Positions 46,697 through 57,170 of a DNA stretch of 64,000 bases are shown here, piece after piece. The stretch spans positions 395,318 through 459,317 of the forward strand of contig JXTB01000134.1 in assembly GCA_002914805.1 (NCBI GenBank). The letters run 5' to 3'. The stretch's first letter is position 1. The number at the start of each line of letters is the position of its first letter. Position numbers and translations under genes: made by a program. The stretch comes from Parasponia andersonii. Its lineage: Eukaryota > Streptophyta > Magnoliopsida > Rosales > Cannabaceae. The notes beneath the pieces were generated by a model. It saw only the letters and a program-made list of their open reading frames with translations, was not told where the DNA came from and ran no database searches.

Positions 46697-47846
46697 TTAT
46701 AAAGTCTCAAATTCTAAGTGGACCACCTCCATATCATCATGATATATGTTTAAGGCTTTATCAGCTGATTGGTTTTGTTCCATGTTGGTCATTGTAGTTA
46801 TAATGTTTGGTTGATTTTCCTTAGATCTGCCCTTCAACAAATGGGGTCTTAGCTTGTTGACATCTGATAACTGAACTGGTTTCAAAAAGAATTCTTCAGC
46901 CCCATCTTCCAGGCATCTGATCAATATCAATTAAGCCAAGTCAGATCACAAAATCAATTACTAAACTATACATATATATATATATATGTATATATAACCT
47001 AAGATAATACATTTTCTGGAAATATCAAAAATCCCATTCAGATTAGAACATTCAATTTAAACAACATATCAATGTAGAAATCTTTTTGGAAAACTAGAAA
47101 AAATATAGGGGTTTGTAAGAAAAACCTTTAACTTGAGATAATTAGTTTGATCGAAGAGACAAAAAAAAAAAGAAAGAAAAAAAAGTAATCCAAAGAATTT
47201 CTGTGTTTTCTCGATTGAAATTGCATATAGAGTGATAGATTATTGCTTTCTCTAACCTATTGATTCTTGATGGTTCATTCTCTGAGGACATGATGACAAC
47301 TGGTATATCTCTAAGAGATTTAGATTCCTGCAAATGTTATAGAGTTCTAGATCAATTTCAAATTCAATCCACTTTGAACATAATTTTCTTACAAAAAACC
47401 AAAAAAAAAAAAATAATAATAATAATAATAATGAAAGTGTAAATTATGTAATATCATTACCTTGATTTTTCTGAGGAGATCATAGCCAGTCATTCCAGGC
47501 ATACAGTAATCAGTAATAATCAAATTCACTTCCAAGTCGTGATGATGATGATTATTTGGAGAAACAGATGGAAAATTTGAATCACTCTGTTCATCATCAT
47601 CATCATCTTCCTCACAAAGACCCAATAACTCCAAAGCCTTACTCCCAGAATCTACTGCTGTAACTGTAAACACAAAAGTACACATAAGATATAGTCCATT
47701 AATAAAACCGATAAATCCCCCAAAAAAGAAAATAAATAACCTTGATAGGAAGAAGTCTTGAGGAGAGTTTCAATCAGTTTTCTGTCTATGATGCTGTCAT
47801 CAACAGCCAAGACATGAAACTCTGACTCGGCTGCAGCGATACCCAT
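46697..47846 (-). CDS. Type-A response regulator, ARR8/ARR9-like (copy 1)
   Basis: Exons on the minus strand, in order: 47741-47846, 47461-47663, 47257-47327, 46697-46916; 199 residues with consistent phases. Cytokinin phosphorelay receiver: it accepts phosphate from histidine-phosphotransfer proteins and dampens cytokinin signalling. The receiver has acidic pair D16-D17 (HVLAVDDS), phospho-acceptor D87 ([17 protein letters not shown]) and K139 (EEFFLKPVQ). The N-terminus [17 protein letters not shown] and SYQ/VTAVDSG exon junction are family hallmarks. A loop at about 53-78 is very acidic and then His-rich (DDDDDE, NNHHHH). The C-terminus after about 145 is short with no output domain. It is the only one of the three local copies that keeps the intron at 46917-47256. 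It appears intact. Confidence 0.95.
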
Positions 47847-47980
47847 GATTGCAGAATAGAACAAAGAAAAGAAATATCAGAAGAACAACAGAGAAAAAAA
47901 AAGAAAAAAAAAAACAGAAGTAAGAAAGAATAAAGATGAGATATGAATATGAATAAGAGAAAACAAAAGGGTTGATATAG

Positions 47981-48112
47981 TTTATAAAATGATGAGCCAT
48001 CAGAATCAAAAAGATACGAAATCCTTTCGGAAATTTGACAGTTTGGAAAGCAAGATCGGCCAGATTACATCAAGAATCTACGGGATCTTCTAGGTTGATT
48101 TTTGAATTGGTG
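47981..48112 (-). promoter_or_regulatory. Conserved upstream block of response regulator copy 1
   Basis: A TATA-like TTTATAAAAT (minus strand ATTTTATAAA) lies at 47981-47990. Beyond it 48001-48110 holds CGAAATCCTTT, GGAAATTTGACAGTTTGGAA, AGCAAGATC and GGGATCTTCTAGG. The same words in the same order occur upstream of copies 2 and 3. The block contains several GATCT/AGATT words, the core reported for type-B ARR binding, which fits cytokinin induction; this is inference. Confidence 0.65.
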
Positions 48113-50679
48113 AACAAGGAAAAGAAAGGAAGCTTCTTTCTTCTTTGTTTTTTCTTTTTTTTTTTTTAAATTATTTTTTATTTTCCATGTAGGAAACAAT
48201 GAAAATTGGATTTCTTTGTTTAATATAGGTCAGTGGCTGACCGATCTTTTTTGGTTCCGATTAAGGCAACTATTATTTTAATTCTCTTTGTCTTTTCGTT
48301 AAGGTTAGAGAGCAGTAGTATTACTATTAAGGTTAGAGAAGTTTTGTTTGTCCATGCACGTGCATGACCACTAAAACTTAATCTCTTTAATTGGCATATA
48401 TAGCTTCTTTGTTAACAATTTCTTTGAGGTTTCCTTTTGATATTGTTTATGTTCTTCTGAAAGTAATTAATTTGTTAGTGATTTTCTTTTTTTTTTTTTT
48501 TCCTTAGTCAAATACTAATTTAAGCTTTTAATTAAGACTATGATAAACAACAATCTTGAGACTAAGTGGGGGTCAAATAACCTACATTTAATTACACGGG
48601 ATGGAATAAATGCTTTTATGAAATTATGATTTCAGAAAGATGTGCTGCACTCGAACTTTACATACAATTCTACATTTACTAATAGTAATATAACCGCAAA
48701 TTTGATAAGACTAAGAAAAATTAACCTTGGCATTATTTGAAATAATAGTCATACTTTTTAGCACATGGTGTCCATATATTATATACATTTTAGGAATTTC
48801 TAAGCCTATCAACTATTAAACTATGTACATTCATAATTTACAAATTTATCCCAATTTAGAATTACCAAAAAGGACAATCTAGAATTAAATAAACTTATTA
48901 TGTTATAGCACCAGCACCAAAGTAAGGGGAAAAAAAAAAATACATAAACATGCTTAAATCCTAAAAGGTCGTTATTTTTTCATTCTCCAAAATCACCCAA
49001 AAAAAATTAATAATTGTGCAACAACACCCGAATGGAGAATTAGAAAATGCAAAAGAAGGATTATATAGACAAAAATAAGTTTTGAGTTTATTTTTTCTTT
49101 TTCTTATGGCCGCATAAACCTTTTATCTTTTCTTCATTACGTAATGGTGGAATTACTTCTACACATTAGAATAATATCACAAATGCATGAGAAATTAAGG
49201 ATTTATAATTTGTAATATTTTACTTTACGGTGTATTGATCATCTAGTTTCAAAGAAATTTCGGATTGGGAATAAAACATATATATACATCTGATATATAT
49301 TTACATACTAGATAACTAGGGTAATTGTTATTATACGAACCTTTATCACACATATATATATTGGAGGGCAAGGACCCCAAAAAAAGAAGCAGCGTAACAA
49401 AAGTTTTTGAGAGAGAAAAGAGAAATGAAAAGCAAGAAAAGGTGTGACGAAAACAAATGATGCAGTATATATGTGTATACAGTAAAGAAAAGAAAAGGGT
49501 ATTTTTGAAATATAAATAATGCACAAAGAAAAAATAAAGTAATAAAATAAATTTTTTATGATGTACAAATGAAGGTATATAATCCATTTATTGATGCATT
49601 TAGAAATTCTCATATTATATATATATATATATATTTCTTGTTTAGTCAAAATTGCTTAATGACGAGAAATTCATTAACTAATAAATCCAAATATGTATTC
49701 TGTTTGAATGCAGATTTTTTTTTTTTTTGTTTAAATGCAGATTTCGATTTTGATTTTAAATTTTATAAACTCATGTAAATTAAAAAGAAGAGAAAAATTG
49801 AAATGTACATAACTCTTTGTACCCCTTAAATTAAAATTTGTAAAAAAAAGTTCACAGAAAAAACAGCTTCGGCAATCGTATACTCGTATTTATGAGCCAA
49901 AGATTATCAGTCTTAACACAATTTAAAGCCGATGTAACGTATTATAAAAAGGTCTCTTTGTAAACTAGTCCTTTTGGAAGAACACTTTTACATTTTATTT
50001 TAATTTTTTGGCCGAAGGAAGAACACTTTTAGATAAAGACTATATTTTAAAACTCTATGCAAAATAGTTTATTTGTGTTATAATCACTTGATCACGCTTC
50101 ACATCACTAATCAACAAATTAAGATCATGTTTAGTATTCGATACAAAGAAGATGTTGTACTGTGTTATTAAACATAATATTGTATTTGGTTATATTTTTG
50201 TACTATATTATATAATACAATATCAAAATTTAATACAATAACATCGAGTAATACAGAAAAAAAAAATTATATTACATTGTATTATATAATTTTACCTCCA
50301 TAGTATTGTATAGTACTCACTCTACTCACTTTTTATATTCTTAGTTTCTCTCACATCACTTTCTCTTCCATTTCTTTCTGTAATATCACTTTATCCATGT
50401 CAAAAATGGTATTTTTTTCTAAATATGTTTCAAAAGTGGTATTTTACTAAATTAATATTCAAAAATGGTATTTTTATAAATGTATTTTTTAAAACTATTA
50501 ATTTTAGAAGTGATATTTTTCTAAATGATTTTTTAAAAGATAAGTCCTTTATTAAAAATCACTTTTTCCCAAATGTCCCTTTAAAAACAAAACCTCTCTT
50601 GGTTTCTTAATAAAAACATCTCAGCCAGATTGGCATTTAATTAGAAAGTCCATCGCTTTTCCTTTTAGAGGAAACTATA
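48113..50679. other. AT-rich intergenic DNA
   Basis: No gene is supported. It contains T runs near 48147-48168 and 48489-48502, a TA microsatellite at 49615-49634 and a repeated phrase AAAATGGTATTTTT / AAGTGGTATTTT at about 50403-50530 that resembles stretches near 26330, 27350 and 43845. Confidence 0.4.
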
Positions 50680-51174
50680 TGGGATGCCCATTTTTTGCAT
50701 CCCGTGTAAGTATATGCCTCTTTTTAAAAGTTTTAACATTTTTGTCCCTTTTTTTATCATTTATTTTTGTATTCCAGTTTTGTCCTTCCTGTTATTTCAT
50801 TTCCCCTCCCTTCCTTCCCAAACTCCCCTTCTCTATCTCTATATCTATCTGTCTCTCTCTCTCTCTCATCTATATCACTATTTTGGCCAACAATCATATG
50901 GCCAAAACTGTGTTGTCACCGATGAAGCGCATCCTTCCCATGCGAAATAGTCAAGGACCACTTTTGGCTCGTTAAAGAGCTAGGAATTAAGCTTGAATCG
51001 GTCGATATGGGTTGGGTAATTTGGGATTTTGACTTGAATTCAAAGGAGAATTTGGGCCTTTGATTCGAAATCAAACAAATGATATTATTATTGTTATTAT
51101 TATTACTCAAATTTTAGGTTTCACTTCAAATCTGGAGAAATTGGTCTTAGAGTAATTTAGGTTTGGTGATCTTA
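50680..51174. other. Pyrimidine-rich and mixed DNA before gene fragments
   Basis: T/C-rich sequence with a CT run near 50848-50867, then less AT-rich DNA (50880-51060). It resembles the leader-like segment at 40918-41160. It may belong to the same mobile unit as the gene fragments that follow. No coding assignment. Confidence 0.3.
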
Positions 51175-51358
51175 AAGGTAGTATTGAAAGCTTCGGCATT
51201 GGCTTCGGAAATAGGGGTTTATGGGTTTGCTATGAAGTTTGGATTATGTATAAATCCTTTTTGTGGAGACAAGGTTTGTTCAAATGTATGCCACTTATGC
51301 GAGGATTGGAGGCACGAGTGAGGCTCGATAAAATATCTAACTGAGGTAATCTTTCACT
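51175..51358 (+). pseudogene. Pentatricopeptide repeat (PPR) gene fragment
   Basis: Plus-strand reading gives VLKASALASEIGVYGFAMKF, then GLCINPF and GDKV. After a frame change it gives MYATYARIGGTSEAR followed by a stop and NIS. This is the typical PPR order (VLKA...VHGFAMKFG...VGDKV.S...MYA.YA..G...EAR..) for about 60 residues. It carries at least two frame disruptions and an in-frame stop, and has no continuation on either side. It is a captured or left-over piece of a host PPR gene. Confidence 0.6.
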
Positions 51359-51698
51359 GAAATTGACATTGTTTGACCTAATTTTATAGCTATTTTGAAT
51401 TTTATCACACGCGAATTTTGGGTAGAATATGCAAAAAGAAATTTTTTTGTATACTATTCTCTTTCAAGCAATATTTGATTTTTTGGATTTGAGGTCTCAA
51501 GAAAGTACATGAATATTGATAACTGTCTTTTAGATTGAGAATTTAGCTAACTGGCTAAGTATCTATTTGTAATTATGTCTCCCGGTCATTATTTTTCCGT
51601 TGATAAAAATGTGCTAAATTTTTTTTTTCTTTTTTTTTTTTGGTTGGGAATATGTATTCATTTGTCGGTTTGTGATATGTTTAGTGACATTGGTGCAG

Positions 51699-51780
51699 TG
51701 TCTAGATTGCTAGAAGGCTACAGGTTATGCTTTTATTGAATTTGATGATGGTAGGATGCTCTAGATGCGATTTAAGCTCG
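51699..51780 (+). pseudogene. RSZ-type SR splicing factor gene fragment (RRM part)
   Basis: After GGTGCAG, one frame gives SV*IARR, then after a shift GYAFIEFDDGR, then after another shift DALDAI followed by a stop codon. This corresponds to the RRM stretch [26 protein letters not shown] of plant RSZ21/22 proteins. It is flanked by an acceptor-like sequence and a donor-like CG/GTATCTTG at 51780, so it seems to be one genomic exon with bits of intron. It carries a stop in place of Trp, two small deletions and a further stop. Confidence 0.55.
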
Positions 51781-52030
51781 GTATCTTGTGTACTATATTT
51801 TTTACTTGAATATAGTATATCATTAGAAGCTATGGTTATGTTTACTGATATGTTCATGGCCACAATGCAAAACATATATGGAACTGTTTTTATTACACTT
51901 AATTAATGTGCTTGCTTACACAACTAAGGATAAGTTTTTATTAGAGTCGTACAATTGGCCATTAGCCAAATTGGAAAAGAAATTCCTTCTCTTATTGTTA
52001 GTTAATTTTGTCATTATTTTCAAAACCTTC

Positions 52031-53435
52031 AAATAAATCATATGTCACTTCTTAATAGTCACAAATGAGTAATTTATTAGGGGTAAAATGATAAATATGC
52101 TATCGCATACAAGCAATAAAATTTTTTAAGACATGATAAATAAATCATATACTACCTCTTAATAGTGGTAAATGAGTAATTTATCAGAAGTATAATAGTA
52201 AATGTGCTATCGTCTACAAGCGATAAATTTTTTAAAGTTATAGTAAATAAATCATATACCACCTTTTACTAGTGGTAAATAAGTAATTTTGTAGGGATAT
52301 AATAGTAAATATGCTATTAAGTTATAGTAAATAAATCATATACCACTTCTTAATAATAGTAAATGAGTAATTTATCAGAGGTATAATGATAAATATGCTA
52401 TTAAGTTTGGTAAATAAATTAAATATCATCTCTTAATAGTGGTAAATGAGTAATTTACTAGGAATATAATGGTAAATATGCTGCCATCTATAGGCGATAA
52501 AATTTTTTAAGTCATGGTAAATAAATCATATATCACCTCTTAGTAGTGATAAATGAGTAATTTACTAGGAGTATAATGGTAAATATGCTACCGTCTACAA
52601 GCGATAAAATTTGTTTAAGTCATAGTAAATAAATCATATACCACCTCTTAGTAGTGGTAATTGAGTAATTTACTAAGAGTATAATGGTAAATATGTTGTA
52701 GTATACAAACGATAAAATTTTTTTAAGTCAGGGTAAATAAATCATACACTATCTCTTAATAGTGGTAAATGAGTAATTTACCTAGGGTATAATGATAAAT
52801 ATGTTGCTGTCTACAAGCGATAAAATTTTTTAAGTCATGATAAATAAATCATATACCACCTCTTAATAGTGATAAATAAATAATTTACTAGGAGTATAAT
52901 GGTAAATATATTACCGTCTACGAACAATAAAATTTTTTAAGTCATGGTAAATAAATCATATACCACCTCTTAATAGTGGTAAATAAGTAATTTACGAGAG
53001 GTATAATGGTAAATATATTACCGTCTACAAGCAATAAATTTTTTTAAAGCATAGTAAATAAATCATATAACACCTCTTAATAGTGGTGAATAAGTAATTT
53101 ACTAAGGATATAATGGTAAATATATTGTTGTCTACAAGCGATAAAATTTGTTAGAGTCATAGTAAATAAATCATATACCACTTTTTAGTAATGGTAAATA
53201 AGAAATTTACCAGAGGTAGAATGGTAAATCTGATATTGTCCACTAGTGACAATTTTTTAAGTTATAGTAAATAAATAATATACACCTCTTAGTTATGGCA
53301 AATGCGTGATTTACTAGAGGTATAATGAGAAATACGCTACCGTTTACAAGTAATAAAAGTAATAAAAATTTTTAAATCATGGTAAATAAATCATATTCTA
53401 TCTTAATAATAGTAAATAAATAATTTACCATAAGT
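52031..53435. repeat. 107-bp satellite array, 14 units
   Basis: Units starting AAATAAATCATATACCACCT recur at about 52031, 52138, 52245, 52329, 52412, 52519, 52627, 52735, 52842, 52949, 53055, 53164, 53269 and 53382. Most periods are 105-109 bp. Two neighbouring units (from 52245 and 52329) are shorter (84 and 83). A typical unit reads CCTCTTAATAGTGGTAAATG, AGTAATTTACTAGGAGTATA, ATGGTAAATATGCTACCGTC, TACAAGCGATAAAATTTTTT. Units differ at several bases, so the array is not brand new. Confidence 0.95.
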
Positions 53436-55329
53436 ATTATATTAAGTACAAATCATTACTATTAAAAATATATATATATTTATTAATAAAATAAAAAAGG
53501 AATATCCACTTAACCATACCTCCAAAAGTGGAGTATTCCTTTACAAAGCCCTTCCTATTACCAGAAGGTAAAGCGAAAATACCGCTAAAAAGAAAAGAAT
53601 ACAAAGCGTGCAACAGCAATCCCAAGGAAAAGGGCCGACATACAAATTGGAATTGGGGAAGCACCAAGCAAAAATATTCCCACGAACCTACGTAGATAAA
53701 ACCCTTATGGGGAAAATTCTAGGAAGGAAAAAGAAAGGGTTAATGGCATGAATGGTCATTGAACTATCATATCTGTGGTAATTTAGTATTCAAAGTTTCT
53801 ATTCAAAGTTTCTATTGCGACACAAATAGATTTTGAGTGTTTTGATTTGTAACAATTTAATCTTTGAATTATTTAAATTGTAACATGTTATTAAATTTTT
53901 GATAAAAAACAGACGTAAGAAGCACATGATGACATGCGAAAATATATTTAAAATATAATTTAAGAATTTCAAGAATAAAAATTAATAATCACAAAATTTT
54001 AAAAAATGTGAAAAAAATATATTTTCTTCTTTTTAATTCTGTTTATTCAATTTATATTCCTTAAATACACTTTCAGATGCTATAATATACTTCTCATATA
54101 TATTTTTAGTAAGAAATTTAATAATATATTGTATTTTAGATAATTCAGAAATCAAATTATTACGAATCAAAAGGTTCAGGACCATTTATTCTACAATTGA
54201 AATTCAGCAGGAGTTCCATTTTCTACTTATAGAGACTGCTTTGATTCTTTACTTGTGCAATGTCTAGAAAGAGTTCCAAGTGGTCATCCATGAATTAGGT
54301 TTCTACCATGTTTCTGAATATATGAACATAATCTTCACAAACATTTGATGGACAACATAACCTGAATGATAATAACGTGAATGATAATGGATCATACCAT
54401 TACTTATATTATGGCTTCAATTGAACTTTGGTTGTTTTCACAAACGTTTTGGTTTATTATTATTATTTTTTTAAAGGATACATTGCACTTTTGTTTGATT
54501 GCCAAGTGATTTTTTATTTTTTATTTTTGCTCAAAGATTGCCGAGTAATTATATAATGAAAAACCAACGCGTAATAAGGACTCGGGTTTGCTGTAAGTTA
54601 GCAACCCTCTCTCCCACTTTCGATATGACATCAAATCATGTTCCGAGAAGGAACCTTTTTTATTATTTTTTAAAACTAAATTAAATTAGAGAGAGGATCA
54701 ATCAATAGGAATAATATATCGAGGGAATCAAGCTCCAAAACTATTACACACGATTATTGGAAAATATATGGATCTCCCTTCAGTTTCCCCTTGGCACTCT
54801 CCTTAACTTAAAATTATGATATAAGATACTTTTAAGAATCATCATCAATGGTAACAAGCAATTTTTTTTTTTTTTTTAAAAAAAAGAGTTAAAATAAAAG
54901 ATAAAAATCTTCTACCACTGTCGCTTATGAAAATGTACGTACATTATGGTCTTTTACTTTTGATTACAACGACAGTTAATAAATAAGTTACCACACAAGT
55001 CCTCTGGTTAGAGTACATATACAGCTTAATCTATTTGGAATTCTTGTGCAGGGGCTTAAAAAAGAAATGTTTTCTCAGGGGACAGAGTAATTAAATTATG
55101 AAATTCATACCATAACGGGTCCTTTTAATTATGATCCAATTTAAGTGGTGGTAAAAAGGACCTCAGACAAGGGAGCTCAGATCCTTTGTCCATTTTTTGA
55201 TGTATTGTATATTGTCGATCCAATAAATTTTGTACAAATCACCTAAAAAGAAACTCGCTGAAAACAATCTGGGCTAAACCGAGTTTTCAAAACGGGCAAT
55301 GTTATCATGAATCTTTCAATTGACATCCA
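53436..55329. other. AT-rich intergenic DNA
   Basis: No gene is supported. A segment at 53500-53720 is less AT-rich than its neighbours but gives no recognisable protein on either strand. Confidence 0.4.
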
Positions 55330-56175
55330 TAACCAGAGAAGAAAAGGCGAGCAATTCAAGCTTGGGATATTGAGAACTGGAAATTGAATCCTTGCTTAAT
55401 TCTAAAAACAAACTAAAACAGAATGTACTCCTATCTATGTCCTTACTCCTTGTATCCTCATTTCAATTTCAACCATGCTCATAGAAAGACCAGGAAATTA
55501 CTAGTACAACAAATGTAAGAATTTACATAGTATTCGAAAGACGTTTATATCGTGTCACAAGAACACCACAATAACATTCTCTCCCTTGAAAGAGTTTTAA
55601 TAGCAAGGTCTTAAATACGCAGGATGATGCATTACATTAACATGATCAACAAACAAAATTTCAAGAAAATAATAGATTTCAGTAATACTTCGATTTCACC
55701 ATGCGATGATTTTGTTCTCAACAAATGCAGCTCGTGACCAAGTCAAGATTTCAAGGACTGAATAGAGATTTGCAGACGCTGCAATGACCTATAGGTCATA
55801 ATTTGAAGCCAACCGAGTTGATTTACCTTTTCTTTTTTTTTTTTTTTTTCTTTTTTTCCATTCTGGTTAAGATCTTGACTCATAATTATGAGTTTATGAC
55901 CACAGCAACCGCATTGAAGACAAGGCTAAAGGCCAGCAGGTCGGAACTTGGCAGCCTCTTATGTTGATTTCCAAACTTTGTTTTCGGAATTAGTAAGGAC
56001 TTTATAACTGCAGTTCACCTTAATAATAGACTGCCCTTTTCGAAAACCTCAGGTTCTTGGCATATAAGTATGGCAATGAATGCATGCCTTTAGTAGGGAT
56101 CTCATTTTGAGAAGGATTCCATTTTGGAACACAGACACACAGAGAAAAGTGTCTTCATGTACATAACTCCACTTC
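55330..56175 (-). other. Downstream region shared by response regulators 2 and 3
   Basis: Shares words in the same order with 61130-61867: GGATATTGAGAACTGGAAAT, CTTGAAAGAGTTT, GTATT(C/T)GAAAGA, AACACCA, and TTTTGAGAAG close to the coding end. This marks the downstream limit of the duplicated segment and may include 3' UTR. No separate gene is seen. Confidence 0.55.
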
Positions 56176-56958
56176 TTACATCACTTCCAATACATTATTA
56201 TCATACAATTTTCTTGCTTTATTGGGTGATTGGTTTTCTTTCATGCTGCTGGTCTTTCTCTTGTAGATTTTGGGCTCTACTCCCTTAGCTCTACCCTTCA
56301 ACATATGGGGCTTAAGCTTTTTCACATCTGATAACTGAACTGGTTTCATAAAGAACTCTTCAGCCCCTTCCTCCAAACATCTGTCAGCAACATTCTCCGA
56401 CGACATGATCACAACCGGTACATCTTTAAGATTTTTAGAATTCTGCACATCATATGAAATTCACATTAGTTTTTCGGGTTTTCTTTAGGCTTTGTTTGGA
56501 ACTCGGATTTTGCGAAAAAGAAATTGTGAACATTTTTCTTTTGAAGTTCATTTTAATTTGTTTTCTTTCCCCTTTATAACATAAGTTAGAGTCAAAGTAA
56601 AACAAGCAAAATTACCTTGATCTTTCTGAGGAGATCATAACCTGTCATTCCAGGCATAGAATAGTCTGTAATGATCAAACTTATTGGAAAAACATCATCA
56701 TCATCATCATCATGCAAACCGAGAAACTCTAAGGCTTTACTTCCTGAATCCACCATTGTAACTGTAAACCAAAAACAAAGAATTAGAAGATTCAGAACTC
56801 AAAATCCAATCAAGCAAACCAATCAAATTCGATATTCGAAAGAGTATGCGGAGAGAATTGGTGAAGTTACCTTGATAGGAAGAAGTTTTGAGAAGAGCTT
56901 CAATTAACTTTCTGTCAATGATGCTGTCATCAACTGCTAGCACATGAAACTGAGCCAT
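56176..56958 (-). CDS. Type-A response regulator, ARR8/ARR9-like (copy 2)
   Basis: Exons on the minus strand, in order: 56871-56958, 56616-56761, 56176-56442; 166 residues. A cytokinin-pathway receiver-only regulator. D10-D11 (HVLAVDDS), phospho-acceptor D62 ([17 protein letters not shown]) and K111 (EEFFMKPVQ) are present. The start [11 protein letters not shown] is shorter than in copies 1 and 3. The linker before the acceptor Asp is only a D6 run. The intron that copy 1 has between SRINR and CLEDG is absent, and exactly there this copy also lacks three residues (ENVADRC against [10 protein letters not shown] in copy 3). VTMVDSG replaces the usual VTAVDSG. The C-terminus has a short basic stretch (PKIYKRK) that could help nuclear targeting. 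It appears intact. Confidence 0.94.
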
Positions 56959-57036
56959 AATTGCAAAAAAGATGAGAAGGAGAATGAGAGCCTAAGAGGG
57001 ATAATGAATGAAGCACTCAAAAATAGTTGTGACTTG

Positions 57037-57170
57037 TGAGGCTTTTTAAAAGCGGGGAAGGGAAGCCATCAAAGTCAGTGTGATACGAAATTTGACAATT
57101 TTGAAAAAGCAAGATCTCACACATTTCATCCGAAATCTCCTGGATCTTCTACCTAAGATTTTTCAATTGC
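57037..57170 (-). promoter_or_regulatory. Conserved upstream block of response regulator copy 2
   Basis: TTTTTAAAAG (TATA-like on the minus strand) lies near 57042. Then at 57064-57165 come GCCATCAAAGTCAG, GATACGAAATTTGACAATTT, AAGCAAGATCTC, GGATCTTCTA and TTTTTCAATTG. The order matches the blocks of copies 1 and 3. Confidence 0.65.

Noticed and set aside
49249-49649. Two overlapping minus-strand frames of 112-113 residues
   Set aside because: Composition is Phe/Ile/Tyr-rich with TA microsatellite translation and there is no start context or family match. Chance frames in AT-rich DNA.
52031-53435. CRISPR-like array
   Set aside because: Units are contiguous and similar along their full length, with no unique spacers, and this is a plant nuclear sequence. 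It is a tandem satellite.
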